Origin: Phoenix dactylifera
Taxonomy: Eukaryota > Streptophyta > Magnoliopsida > Arecales > Arecaceae
NCBI RefSeq assembly: GCF_009389715.1
Contig: NC_052396.1
Coordinates: forward strand, 17,514,631-17,578,630
DNA: 64,000 nt
Direction of reading: 5' to 3'
Part shown: positions 22,784 through 33,938 of the stretch, piece by piece
How the letters are laid out: the number at the start of each line of letters is the position of its first letter
Position numbering within the stretch: the first letter of the stretch is position 1
Made by a program: the position numbers and the translations under genes
The notes under the pieces: model-generated
Told to the model about the DNA's origin: nothing
Databases searched by the model: none
The model's input: the letters and a program-made list of their open reading frames with translations, nothing else

Positions 22784-23359
22784 TGTGTGTGTGTGTGTGT
22801 GGGGTACATGAGGAGGCAACGCCTTAAAGAAAATTATGTTCTACAAACCGGAGTCTTGAATTCTAAGGGACGTTGCTAACAAAGAAATGCAAACCTCCTC
22901 CAAGAAAGTACCGTATTAGGGTCACCTTGAAGCCAGACTTTGGCTTATTAATCCAGGAAATTACTGCATTAGAATCATCTTTAGCCAGAGCTTATATACC
23001 TAAGCCAGAGCCAAGCTTACCTGACAATTGGCAATGAACCGAATGCCTTAGGTTGGGTTGTGAATGGCCACCGTAGAAGTACTGCCTGTTTTGGGTAAAA
23101 TCATGGCTGGAACCCGAGCAAGACAAGCAAGCTAAGCTCATGTTTAGCTTGGTCAGAAAACCTGTAATAGAAACTCAGGTCTGAGTTTGGCTTGCCTTGA
23201 TCGAGGGCAACATGACCCAAATGAGATTGGTTTGATACTGGATTGTTTGATGGCGACTCCAATATGGTGAAATTTACCCCCAAAAATGTGACAAAACAAA
23301 GAGCTCCCGACCACCAGACTTGTTGGGGTGGTTCCAAGTATCCAACTTGGGACAGCAGG
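22368..23359. other. Spacer between CCD4 and the Tat element
   Basis: This contains the CCD4 3' UTR, a compound microsatellite at 22740-22801 and otherwise unassigned sequence up to the 5' LTR. The last bases before the LTR (gcagg, 23355-23359) are the probable left target-site duplication. Confidence 0.5.
22740..22801. repeat. Compound (TC)n(TG)n microsatellite
   Basis: About 19 TC units followed directly by about 11 TG units. Confidence 0.95.
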
Positions 23360-24559
23360 TGTTGGGAGAAAAACCCCAAGTCATACCGCCACGGAGGCGC
23401 TCGGCCAAAGAGCGCCGACCAGGAGGATGCTCGGCCAAAGAATGCCAACCAGGAAGGCGCTCGACTAAAGGGCGCCGACCGGAGAGAGCGCCAAGAGGCG
23501 CCCAATCAAAATAACCAAGTAGAGATGCTCGGATAGGAAGAGCCGACCAGCGGACGCCGACCAGAGAAGCGCTCAACTAGAAAGCGTTGACTAGAGAGAG
23601 CGCCAAATAGAGGCGCTCGGCTAGAAGGTGCTCGCCCAAAGGGCGCCGACCAGGAGTACTCGAAGCAACCCCGCCACAGGGCGCCCCTCTGGGCGACCAG
23701 CTCGGCTCGGCACCCTTGCCGAGCCGATGCCTTAACTAATACTCCTCCCCGCCAAGCTTTCTCGAAAGGTCCGGCGGCTATACACGCGACTCTACTATAG
23801 CCTGCCACTATCTCCAAGCCATCAAGGCATAAGATCTCTGCAGGTATTCGGCACGACCTGCCATTAATGCATGAGACTCCCTCAAGTCTCCGATGCACCC
23901 AGTCATTTAATGAGCACGACCCAAGACGATCTCCGGATCACTGAACCATCAGAGCGTATGGCTCTCCCTGACCGCCGGTTCATTCGGTAATAAATGCACT
24001 TACCATCCACGGACCCCAGGCCCACCACAGCCGGCGGTTCAACCACTCCAACAGGTCCGATCGACCGTGACAACTCCCTGATTCCGGTCTGATTCGGTCC
24101 CGTTCTCCACTATGCCATTAATGGGCCAAATCGTGCCCAATTATTACAAAAGAGGACAAACCTCCTGTCACCTCCCAGGTAACAAAAATCCTTCTATAAA
24201 AGGAAACCTGGGGGAAAAAGGAGGGGGGCCCCCGGACAGAACCCTCCTGGACCGGGTGAAAAGAAGCAAACAGCACAGACACAATGGAGGATATCACCCT
24301 CTTCATCTTCTTCATCTTATCCAAATATTCCTGCTGTCTTCTCCATATACTCTCTTCCTTGCTCTCTACACATATCTGCCCCCCTCTGACTTAAGCATCG
24401 GAGGGCCGGCGCCGGGGAGCCCGGCCACCGGCTTTTTTGCAGGACTTACACCCCTCCAGGAGGACGTCACCAGTCGGCGCGCCGCCGACCACCGTCCCTG
24501 CAGCGAAGCTCCTCCTTCCCCGGCTTCGCAGTAGCCCCCGGGTCCAATTTCCAGCAACA
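23360..24559 (+). repeat. 5' LTR of the Tat element (1,200 bp)
   Basis: Bounded by TG...CA with the 5-bp inverted ends TGTTG/CAACA. It holds many short repeats built on ggcgctcgg-ccaaagagcgccgacc in its first 300 bp. A TATA-like ttctataaaagg at 24193-24204 probably marks the promoter, with transcription starting some 30 bp further on. Confidence 0.95.
24193..24204 (+). promoter_or_regulatory. Probable TATA box in the 5' LTR
   Basis: ctataaaagg is a good plant TATA consensus about 365 bp before the LTR end. The same sequence is preserved in the 3' LTR near 32953-32964. Confidence 0.6.
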
Positions 24560-24560
24560 G

Positions 24561-24579
24561 TTGGCGCTAGAGGAAGGGA
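24561..24579 (+). promoter_or_regulatory. Primer-binding site of the Tat element
   Basis: ttggcgctagaggaaggga follows the 5' LTR after a single base, the position where tRNA priming of minus-strand DNA starts. This TGGCGC-type site is common in Tat elements; the matching tRNA was not determined. Confidence 0.65.
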
Positions 24580-24593
24580 CCGAGTTCGCTGCC

Positions 24594-27500
24594 ATGAAGC
24601 TAAGAAGCAAAGGGGCTTCCAACGCCTCTCGACGTCCTCCACCCAGTCCTGAGCATTCCGTCCGGAACTCACCACCTCCGGCCGAGTCAACCCCTTAAGT
24701 TCGGCCGGAGCAGTTTGATGCCCTGGTGCAACAAGTGCAAGCCTTGGCTACCGCTGTCCAAAGCTTGCAACCCAGGGGCATCCCAACGGCACCGCCTCCT
24801 CCGGCTCCAGCTCAACCGGAGCCTCCTACAAGCAGACTTCCCCTTCGAGGTCAGGACTCCCAAGTCCAGGCCTCCCTCTGGAGAGAGCACCCAGCCAGAG
24901 GCTACGGAGGCTGGCCACAGCCTTCAGAAGCTGAGTCGGTTCCAGGGCAACCTGCGCTCGAACGAACCGCTGCAGCGATCCTCCAGAATGATGAACTCGA
25001 CAAGAAGGTCGAGAAGCTGGAGCGCCAAATCCAGGCACTCCACGGGAGAAAATCAGGACGTGATAATGACTTCGAGTTCACTACGAAGTCACCCTTCTCC
25101 CCGGAGATCGAAGATGAACCGGTCCCACTACGGTTCAAGATGCCCCAGGTGGAGCCTTACAACGGCAAGGCTGATCCCCTTGACCACCTGGAGAGTTACC
25201 GGGTCTTAATGGCCCTACAAGGAGCCTCAGAGGCCATGATGTGTAAAGCTTTTCCGGCGACACTCCGAGGGCCAGCCCGGCTTTGGTTCACCGGGCTGAA
25301 GCCGAGTACTGTCTCTTCCTTTGAGCAGCTCGGCAGACAATTTGCTGGCAACTTTGCCGCCAGCCAGCCCCAGCGGCGGACATCCGACTCCCTCCTTGAC
25401 ATTAAACAAAAGGAGGGAGAATCCTTCAAGGAGTACTTGGACCGGTTCACCGCCGCAACATGGGAGGTCCGGGAGCTTGACCAGTCCATCGCGATGTCCG
25501 CACTAAAGACTGGAGCCCGGTCCTACAGATTCCTCTTCTCGATCGAGAAGAATTTTCCTGCAGACCTCACTGAAATGTTCGCTCGGGCGCGGAAGTATGC
25601 CAAGGCAGAAGAGGCCGTGGCGGTTAGGCGGGGTGGGACCGAGCAGAACCCCAAGAAGAGACGTCACGAGGAGCGCGGCCGGCCCAGAAGCCCGTCTCCG
25701 CGACGAGCTAAGAATCCGCCCCGCCCGAAGAGTCCACCCCGGTTGAGAGAACCGCCACAGCAGAGGTCACCACTCCGCCCGAGGTTCCCACTGCAGGCCC
25801 GTGCACTCGAAGGGAGGTATGAAAAGTATACTCCCCTCAATGCTCCTCGGGCTGAAATCCTCATGGAGATTGAGAGTCGGGATTGCATCCGGCTCCCACC
25901 TCCGAAGCCAGACACCAGAATCCGGCGTGATCTCCGGAAGTATTGCCGTTTCCACCGGGATCACGGCCATGATACCGAGGATTGTTATCAGCTCCGAAAT
26001 GAGATCGAAGCACTCATTCGCCGAGGGGTGCTCGATCGGTTTGTGCAGGGCCGGCGTGAAGGGAAGAAGCCAGCCGAAGGAGCAGCACAGCCTGAAGGTT
26101 CAAATGCCAACAGGCCCATCGCCGGCGTCATCAACACTATCCGAGGCGGGACCTCGACTGGGGAAGCCTCAGGGGAAGAAGCCTCCTCAAAGCGCCCGCG
26201 CACCTCTGAAGCCATCTCCTTCTCAGATGATGATCTAGAGGGAGTCGAAACTCCCCATGATGATGCCGTGGTCATCTCCATGATCATAAATAAATTTGAT
26301 GTAAAACGTATCCTGGTTGATAATGGAAGCTCGGCGAATGTTTTGTATTTTGGTGCTTATTGTAAAATGGGGATGACAAAAGAACAGCTGCGGAGGATGA
26401 ATGCTCCGTTAGTTGGATTTACTGGGGATTCAGTCCCAGTAGAGGGCGAGATCGACCTTCTGGTCACAGCCGGGCTCGCCTCTCGTGAAAGTACCGTGGG
26501 TATGAGCTTCCTTGTAATACGCCTGCCCTCGGTTTACAATGCCATCCTCGGAAGACCAGGACTCAACGCCCTCCGAGCAGTGGTCTCAACTCACCACCTG
26601 CTGATGCGATTCCCTACCAGCCAGAGAGTCGGTGAAGTTCGAGGGGACCAAATAGTGGCAAGGCGATGCTACCTAGCGACCCACGAGGCAAGACGACCAG
26701 CCGAGGTGCCTGCCCCAACGACTGACCAGCCTTCGACTGAAATTATGGAGGCACGGGTCAACCCCCAGAAAGAGAGGGTAGAGCCTGGTGAGTTGTTAAT
26801 TCAAGTTCCCTTACGAGAGAACTTTTCCGAGCTAACCGTGCAGGTCGGCTCTGGCCTTGGCGAACACGAGAGGAGTCGCCTCGTCAACTTCCTACGGGAC
26901 AACATGGATGTCTTCGCATGGTCGCCTGCAGACATGCCGGGGATAGATCCTGAGGTCATGGTCCACCGGCTTCAGGTGAAGCCGACCTGCAAGCCCGTGC
27001 GACAAAAGAAGCGAGGCGCCGCCCCTGAACGACAACGAGCAGCAGCCGAAGAGGTCGGCAAGCTCCTTGAAGCCGGCTTCATCCGGGAGATATCCTACCC
27101 GGAATGGCTCGCCAATGTGGTCCTCGTCAAGAAAGCCAACGGAAAGTGGCGTATGTGCGTGGACTATACCGACCTGAATAAAGCCTGCCCGAAGGACAGC
27201 TTTCCACTCCCCAGCATCGACCAGCTCGTGGACTCCACCTCGGGTCACGAGCTGATGGCATTCATGGACGCCTTTTCCGGATACAACCAGATCCGCATGG
27301 CGCCGGAAGATGAGGAAAAGACAGCCTTCATCACCGACGGGGGAACCTACTGCTACAAGGTAATGCCATTCGGCTTGAAAAATGCCGGGGCAACTTATCA
27401 AAGGCTGGTCAGCCGGATCTTCAAAGACCAAATAGGCCGAAACATGGAGGTCTACGTGGATGACATGCTGGTGAAAAGCAAGGTGGCGCAAGACCACATA

Positions 27501-30018
27501 GCCGACCTCAATGAAGCATTCTCCACACTCCGAAAGTACCAGATGAAGCTCAACCCAGCTAAATGTGCATTCGGGGTCACCTCCGGCAAATTCCTCGGCT
27601 TCATCATTACACAACGAGGAATTGAGGCCAATCCAGAGAAGATCCGAGCCCTCCAAGAGATGACACCTTCCAGGACGGTCAAAGAGGTACAGCGGCTCAC
27701 GGGCCGAGTGGCAGCCCTCGGGAGATTCATCTCCCGCTCGGCCGAGCGCTGCCTTCCATTCTTTGCAGCCCTCAAGAAGCCAAAGAACTTTTTGTGGTCG
27801 GACGAGTGCCAGCAATCTTTTGAAGAGCTCAAGCACCTACTGGCTTCCCCTCCCCTGCTCATGAAGCCTCAACAGGGTGAGCTCCTCTACTTGTATCTAG
27901 CTGTCTCCCCTGTAGCAGTAAGCTCGGTCCTGGTCCGAGAGCAGGGCAAACTCCAGAAGCCAGTATATTATACCAGTCGGGTCTTAAGGGACGCCGAGAC
28001 CCGATACTCGAAGCTTGAGAAGACCGCCTATGCTTTGGTCATCTCGGCTCGGAGGCTCCGACCCTACTTCCAAGCTCATACAGTGGCTGTGCTGACTGAC
28101 CAGCCGGTCAAGCAGATCCTGCAGAGATCAGATCGCGCGGGTCGGATCACTAAATGGGCCATTGAGCTCGGAGAATTCGACATCGAGTACCGGCCCAGAC
28201 CGGCGATCAAAGCACAAGCACTCGCAGACTTTATAGTCGAGTGCACCATACCGGATGAGGTCGAGCCTGAACCTGAGCCACCGGTGGAGCTGACCCCGAG
28301 TTTGACATGGACTCTGTATGTCGATGGCTCTTCAAACTCGGGGGGTAGCGGAGCGGGACTTATCCTCACCAGCCCGGAAGGGGTGGTTGCCGAGCAAGCC
28401 TTGCGCCTCGAATTTCCTGCCTCAAATAACATGGCGGAGTATGAGGCACTTGTCGCCGGGCTCAAGCTAGCCAAGGAGCTAGGAGTAAAGGGCTTGAAGG
28501 CCTTCAGTGATTCTCAGCTCGTCGTCAACCAAATTATGGGCGACTTCGAAGCCAAAGACCCGACCATGCAGAAGTATCTTCAGAAGGTACGGGATCTCGT
28601 CTCGACCTTGGAGTCCTTTCATATTCAACATGTTGCCAGGTCGGAGAATCTCAGGGCCGACCAGCTATCAAAGCTGGCGTCCTCTCGCATGAGCGAGCTT
28701 CCCAAAGAGGCAGTGCTGGAATATCTCCAAAAGCCCAGCACAGACGGGCCTGAGCAGACCCTCTGCACCGAGTTCGAGCCAAGCTGGATGGATAAACTCA
28801 TCAGCTATCTGCAAGACGAAACCCTCTCCGCTGATGAACGAGAGGCTCACCGAATCAAGCGCCTCGTCACCCGGTACATACTACACGAGGGAAAGCTCTA
28901 TCGGAGATCCTTCACCTCTCCCCTCCTCAGATGCCTTCGCCCAATGGAAGCTAATTATGCCCTGCGCGAAGTCCACGAAGGGATTTGTGGAAACCATCTG
29001 GGAGGGCGAGCATTGACCCATAAAATTCTGCGCCAAGGATATTATTGGCCGACACTCCAGAAGGATGCTATGGATTTCGTCCAAAGATGCGACCGGTGCC
29101 AAAGGAACGCTAATGTTCAGCGCCGGCCCTCGGCTCCTTTGACCTCTATCAGCTCCCCTTGGCCCTTTGCCCAGTGGGGGGATTGACATTCTAGGGCCAT
29201 TTCCATTGGCCACCGGGCAAAGGAAGTTCCTGGTCGTCTCCATCGACTACTTTACAAAGTGGGTAGAAGCCGAGCCCCTCGCCCGGATCACCGAGCAGAA
29301 GATGCGGGATTTCGTCTGGAAGTCCATCATTTGCAGATTCGGGCTTCCCCGCATCCTTATCTCTGACAACGGTCGCCAGTTCGACAACATCCCTTTCAGA
29401 GAGTTCTGCTCCGAGCTTGGCATTGACCACCGCTTCACCTCGGTCGCGCATCCTCAGACAAACGGAGAAACCGAGGTAACAAATCGTACTATCTTGCAGG
29501 GTCTCAAAGCCAGGCTCGACAAATCTAAAGGACAATGGGTCGAAGACCTGTACAATGTCCTGTGGGCTTATCGGACCACGTTCCGCGTCCCCACCGGCGA
29601 GACTCCCTTCAACCTAACATATGGGACGGAGGCCGTCATTCCACTAGAGATTGGGCTCCCCTCTCCAAGAGTTGAGCACCATGATGCCAGCTCCAACTCT
29701 TCGCAGCTCAGAGGCAACCTCGACCTGATCGAGGAAACAAGGGAGGCCGCCCGAGTGCGTATGGCAAGGTACTAGCAAAAGACAGCTCAGTACTACAATG
29801 CCAGGGTCAAAGTCAAATCTTTCAGACCAGGGGACCTTGTCCTCAGAAGAGCTGAAGCCTCCCGACCAACTGAGCAAGAGAAGCTGGCCCCGAATTGGGA
29901 AGGACCATACCGAGTCACGTGCATCCGCCGACCCGGGACTTATAAGCTAGAGTCCCTAGACGGGACTCCCATTCCGCGGAGTTGGAGCTCTGAAAATCTC
30001 CGTGTGTACCACCAGTAG
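24594..30018 (+). pseudogene. Gag-Pol polyprotein of the Tat element (three disabling lesions)
   Basis: The frame opens with ATG at 24594 and meets TAA at 24696-24698. It then stays open to a TGA at 29184-29186 that follows a run of six G (29176-29181), where one extra base shifts the frame. The shifted frame continues to a TAG at 29773-29775 and beyond it to the natural TAG at 30016-30018. Gag shows RLWFTGLKPSTV and a zinc-knuckle-like CRFHRDHGHDTEDC. The protease has VDNGSS near 26319. Reverse transcriptase has YVDD at 27453-27464. A gypsy RNase H is followed by a second RNase H (LYVDGSSNSGGSG, near 28310-28680), the Tat hallmark. The integrase HHCC region lies near 28990-29105, and the core carries SDNGRQF and NGETEV. 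Both nonsense codons could be C-to-T changes, in keeping with the transition-only LTR divergence. Confidence 0.92.
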
Positions 30019-30260
30019 AACCCTAAGGGGTTCCCCATTATTCAACCATTGAATTTCATTCTATGAATTTCATTTCACAATAAACTGATGGTTTGCGTGC
30101 TTATTCCGAGCTCACCAATTCTCCTGATTATCTCATGCTATCAGGTTTATTCTTCTTCCCTGACCACGGTTGGGATGCCCCGGTGCCTCGGAATGATGGA
30201 GTACCTACGTGGGCTTCCTGAAGATGTTCGTGAGTTCGTGGCGCGCTCTCCACCGGCAAC

Positions 30261-30698
30261 GAGCTCGGCTCGTGCTCCATCGACTATTGAGTAGCGGTCC
30301 TCTCTGACCGGACGAGCTCGGCTCGTGCTCCATCGACTATGAGTAGCGGTCCTCTCTGACCGGACGAGCTCGGCTCGTGCTCCATCGACTATTGAGTAGC
30401 GGTCCTCTCTGACCGGACGAGCTCGGCTCGTGCTCCATCGACTATGAGTAGCGGTCCTCTCTGACCGGACGAGCTCGGCTCGTGCTCCATCGACTATTGA
30501 GTAGCGGTCCTCTCTGACCGGACGAGCTCGGCTCGTGCTCCATCGACTATGAGTAGCGGTCCTCTCTGACCGGACGAGCTCGGCTCGTGCTCCATCGACT
30601 ATTGAGTAGCGGTCCTCTCTGACCGGACGAGCTCGGCTCGTGCTCCATCGACTATGAGTAGCGGTCCTCTCTGACCGGACGAGCTCGGCTCGTGCTCC
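30261..30698. repeat. Tandem array of 53/52-bp units with 105-bp dimer periodicity
   Basis: The core gagctcggctcgtgctcc starts at 30261, 30314, 30366, 30419, 30471, 30524, 30576, 30629 and 30681. The steps alternate strictly 53, 52, 53, 52 and so on. The one-base difference is actattgag versus actatgag. The array therefore grew by copying a 105-bp dimer four times. Copies within each class are essentially identical. Confidence 0.95.
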
Positions 30699-30879
30699 TA
30701 CCCCGACCTCGGCCGGGATGCCTCGAGACGTCGAGATGCCCCGGTTTATCGGGATGCCCCGATGCGTTGGGATGCGGTCTTCATTGACCAAGACGAGCTC
30801 GGCTCGCTGTCCGCCGGCTCCAGCCGACGAGCTCGGCTCGTTCTCCATCGCCGGATTTCTCTGCCCATATCCTCGAAGA

Positions 30880-31610
30880 ACGGACCCCGAGCAGAGGAGC
30901 GTCTTTAGTCGCCTCGGCGCAAGGACGCATACGGTACCAGAACGGACCCCGAGCAGAGGAGCGTCTTTAGTCGCCTCGGCGCAAGGACGCATACGATACC
31001 AGGTACCCGTTTATTTAATATCTTTACATTATTCTATTCTTGGACTTTTCTCTGCCGATGTCCTCGAAGAACGGACCCCGAGCAGAGGAGCGTCCTTAGT
31101 CGCCTCGGCGCAAGGACGCATACGGTACCAGGTACCCGTTTATTTAATGTCTTTACATTATTCTATTCTTGAACTTTTCTCTGCCGATGTCCTCGAAGAA
31201 CGGACCCCGAGCAGAGGAGCGTCTTTAGTCGCCTCGGCGCAAGGACGCATACGGTACCAAGTACCCGTTTATTTAATGTCTTTACATTATTCTATTCTTG
31301 GACTTTTCTCTGCCGATGTCCTCGAAGAACGGACCCCGAGCAGAGGAGCGTCTTTAGTCGCCTCGGCGCAAGGACGCATACGGTACCAGGTACCCGTTTA
31401 TTTAATGTCTTTACATTATTCTATTCTTGAACTTTTCTCTGCCGATGTCCTCAAAGAACGGACCCCGAGCAGAGGAGCGCCTTTTGTCGCCTCGGCGCAG
31501 GGACGCTCACGGTACAAGGTACCCATTTATGTTTTTACATTAACGCTTCTACATTATCTATTGTCCTCGGATCTCTGCCAACGTCCTTAAAGAATGGACT
31601 CCGAGCAGAA
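30880..31610. repeat. Tandem array of 129-bp units with alternating variants
   Basis: The core acggaccccgagcagaggag begins at 30880 (a short 62-bp unit), 30942, 31071, 31200, 31329 and 31458. A diverged copy near 31594 closes the array. Four consecutive steps are exactly 129 bp. Units alternate between cttggactttt and cttgaactttt, so the underlying period is a 258-bp dimer. Confidence 0.93.
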
Positions 31611-32104
31611 GAGCATTTTCAATCGCCTCGGCGAAAGAATGCTCACGACACCAAACTATTATACTGTGGTGAATCCCCGTCACAAGCTGACGAGTATTCA
31701 ACCCATTTGTTGGAAAAGAATCTGGTCCGCCCCGATAACTCAAGGCTCGGACCCAGAGTTCACTAACTGCGCTAAAATTTAAGTTCTAGAGACCGCCTTA
31801 GGGCTCGGTCAAATTCTGGACTAAGCTCGGGAAGACAGAACGACGCATTTAATTAGGGCTAGCGCTTCGGACACCAAAGCGCCCCATCGGATCGTGCGGC
31901 CCCATCATGAGCCCACGACGCGAGGACGCTTCGCAAAAAGTGTCCCAATAATGAGACTCTTCGGGAAAAGAGAGACGCCGCCTATTAAAGGCACCTCAAA
32001 GCGCTCGATAATTCAAAACGCGCAACAAATTAAAATTTTCGAAACTCGTAATGCCCCAATTAAAGCTACTTCCCGCGCTCCAGCTGGTAGCCAACTGGAA
32101 CTCG

Positions 32105-32119
32105 GAAGTCGGGGGGTAG
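32105..32119 (+). promoter_or_regulatory. Polypurine tract of the Tat element
   Basis: The stretch ggaagtcggggggtag ends directly at the first base of the 3' LTR, where plus-strand DNA synthesis is primed. Confidence 0.65.
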
Positions 32120-33318
32120 TGTTGGGGGAAAAACTCCAAGTCATACCGCCACGGAGGCGCTCGGCCAAAGAGCGCCGACCAGGAGGATGCTCGGCCAAAG
32201 AATGCCGACCAGGAAGGCGCTCGACTAAAGGGCGCCGACCGGAGAGAGCGCCAAGAGGCGCCCAATCAAAATAACCAAGTAGAGATGCTCGGATAGGAAG
32301 AGCCGACCAGCGGACGCCGACCAGAGAAGCGCTCAACTAGAAAGCGCTGACTAGAGAGAGCGCCAAATAGAGGCGCTCGGCTAGAAGGTGCTCGCCCAAA
32401 GGGCGCCGACCAGGAGTACTCGAAGCAACCCCGCCACAGGGCGCCCCTCTGGGCGACCAGCTCGGCTCGGCACCCTTGCCGAGCCGATGCCTTAACTAAT
32501 ACTCCTCCCCGCCAAGCTTTCTCGAAAGGTCCGGCGGCTATACACGCGACTCTACTATAGCCTGCCACTATCTCCAAGCCATCAAGGCATAAGATCTCTG
32601 CAGGTATTCGGCACGACCTGCCATTAATGCATGAGACTCCCTCAAGTCTCCGATGCACCCAGTCATTTAATGAGCACGGCCCAAGACGATCTCCGAATCA
32701 CTGAACCATCAGAGCGTATGGCTCTCCCTGACCGCCGGTTCATTCGGTAATAAATGCACTTACCATCCACGGATCCCAGGCCCACCACAGCCGACGGTTC
32801 AACCACTCCAACAGGTCCGATCGACCGTGACAACTCCCTGATTCCGGTCCGATTCGGTCCCGTTCTCCACTACGCCATTAATGGGCCAAATCGTGCCCAA
32901 TTATTACAAAAGAGGACAAACCTCCTATCACCTCCCAGGTAACAAAAATCCTTCTATAAAAGGAAACCTGAGGGGAAAAGGAGGGGGGCCCCCAGACAGA
33001 ACCCTCCTGGACCGGGTGAAAAGAAGCAAACAGCACAGACACAATGGAGGATATCACCCTCTTCATCTTCTTCATCTTATCCAAATATTCCTGCTGTCTT
33101 CTCCATATACTCTCTTCCTTGCTCTCTACACATATCTACCCCCCTCTGACTTAAGCATCGGAGGGCCGGCGCCGGAGAGCCCGGCCACCGGCTTTTTGCA
33201 GGACTTACACCCCTCCAAGAGGACGTCACCAGTCGGCGCGCCGCCGACCACCGTCCCTGCAGCGAAGCTCCTCCTTCCCCGGCTTCGCGGTAGCCCCCGG
33301 GTCCAATTTCCAGCAACA
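32120..33318 (+). repeat. 3' LTR of the Tat element (1,199 bp)
   Basis: Matches the 5' LTR along its whole length. The differences are about 18 substitutions and one base fewer in a T-run near 33195. It is followed by gcaga, the presumed right target-site duplication. Confidence 0.95.
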
Positions 33319-33938
33319 GCAGATTTCCCAATCACACTATCTTCTCGTTTGAAACCTTGTGAGTTCTGCTCTGGAGACAGGACTTTCCAAGAACAAAATA
33401 AAATCCAGCCCTTTACACTCCAAAGCTGACCTATTTGTTGAGATGGATGCAAAACGGCAATTTAGGTTTTAACATTTGGTAGATCCAAGTCCCAATTGGA
33501 CGGATCATTGGTGCCATGATTTACTTTACGGGCAAAATCTCTGGTATCAACTGATGCTTTACATGCAGTAATATACAATCATCTAATATCAAAAAATACG
33601 ACTTTTGTCTCAAGAACAAAATGTTGAGACCTGTCGATTTTCTTTGGAACCATCACACCCCATGCAACCACCTAATCAGCAGAGTAGGGTACAGTCCCCA
33701 CCACCAAAGGGATATGTTGGGATGCCACATTAATTTATAAATCAATGCAAATGAGAAATTTAAGTCCATCTGGTCTTACTCCCGAAAAATTAGTAACAGT
33801 TTAAAGCTTAACCATCATATCATAACATATTAACTATTACAGTGTAAACATCTGCTTATTTCATTAATACAGTCATTCTGCTACACATGAAGATAGCAAC
33901 GGCACCAGAATACTAGGCAGACAAACCATTAGAGCCTC
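33319..33938. other. Spacer right of the Tat element
   Basis: AT-rich sequence that probably includes the 3' UTR of the small minus-strand gene next to it (roughly 33850-33938). Nothing else is recognised. Confidence 0.4.

Larger units (their letters stand above)
30019..32119 (+). other. Post-pol region of the Tat element
   Basis: About 2.1 kb between the end of pol and the 3' LTR. It holds two tandem-repeat arrays (30261-30698 and 30880-31600), then about 500 bp of unique sequence, then the polypurine tract. Long open frames cross the arrays: 281 codons on the minus strand (30992-30147) and 290 on the plus strand (30718-31590). Tat elements are known to carry extra, often antisense, ORFs here, but these frames are almost wholly repeat-derived. 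Confidence 0.7.
23360..33318 (+). mobile_element. Full-length Tat-lineage Ty3/gypsy LTR retrotransposon, non-functional
   Basis: The element spans 9,959 bp with LTRs of 1,200 and 1,199 bp, both starting TGTTGGG and ending CAACA. It has a primer-binding site right after the 5' LTR and a purine-rich tract before the 3' LTR. The order gag, protease, reverse transcriptase, RNase H, second (archaeal-type) RNase H, integrase is diagnostic of the plant Tat lineage. Flanking 5-mers gcagg and gcaga (one mismatch) are the likely target-site duplication. By eye the LTRs differ at about 18 substitutions, all transitions, plus one indel, so the insertion is young. Two tandem-repeat arrays lie between pol and the 3' LTR. 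Three lesions break the polyprotein. Confidence 0.95.

Noticed and set aside
26892..27836. 314-codon minus-strand frame opposite the Tat reverse transcriptase
   Set aside because: It mirrors a well-supported coding region and shows no family motif.
30261..31610. CRISPR-like array because of regularly spaced identical units
   Set aside because: Units are contiguous tandem repeats without unique spacers, inside a plant LTR retrotransposon.
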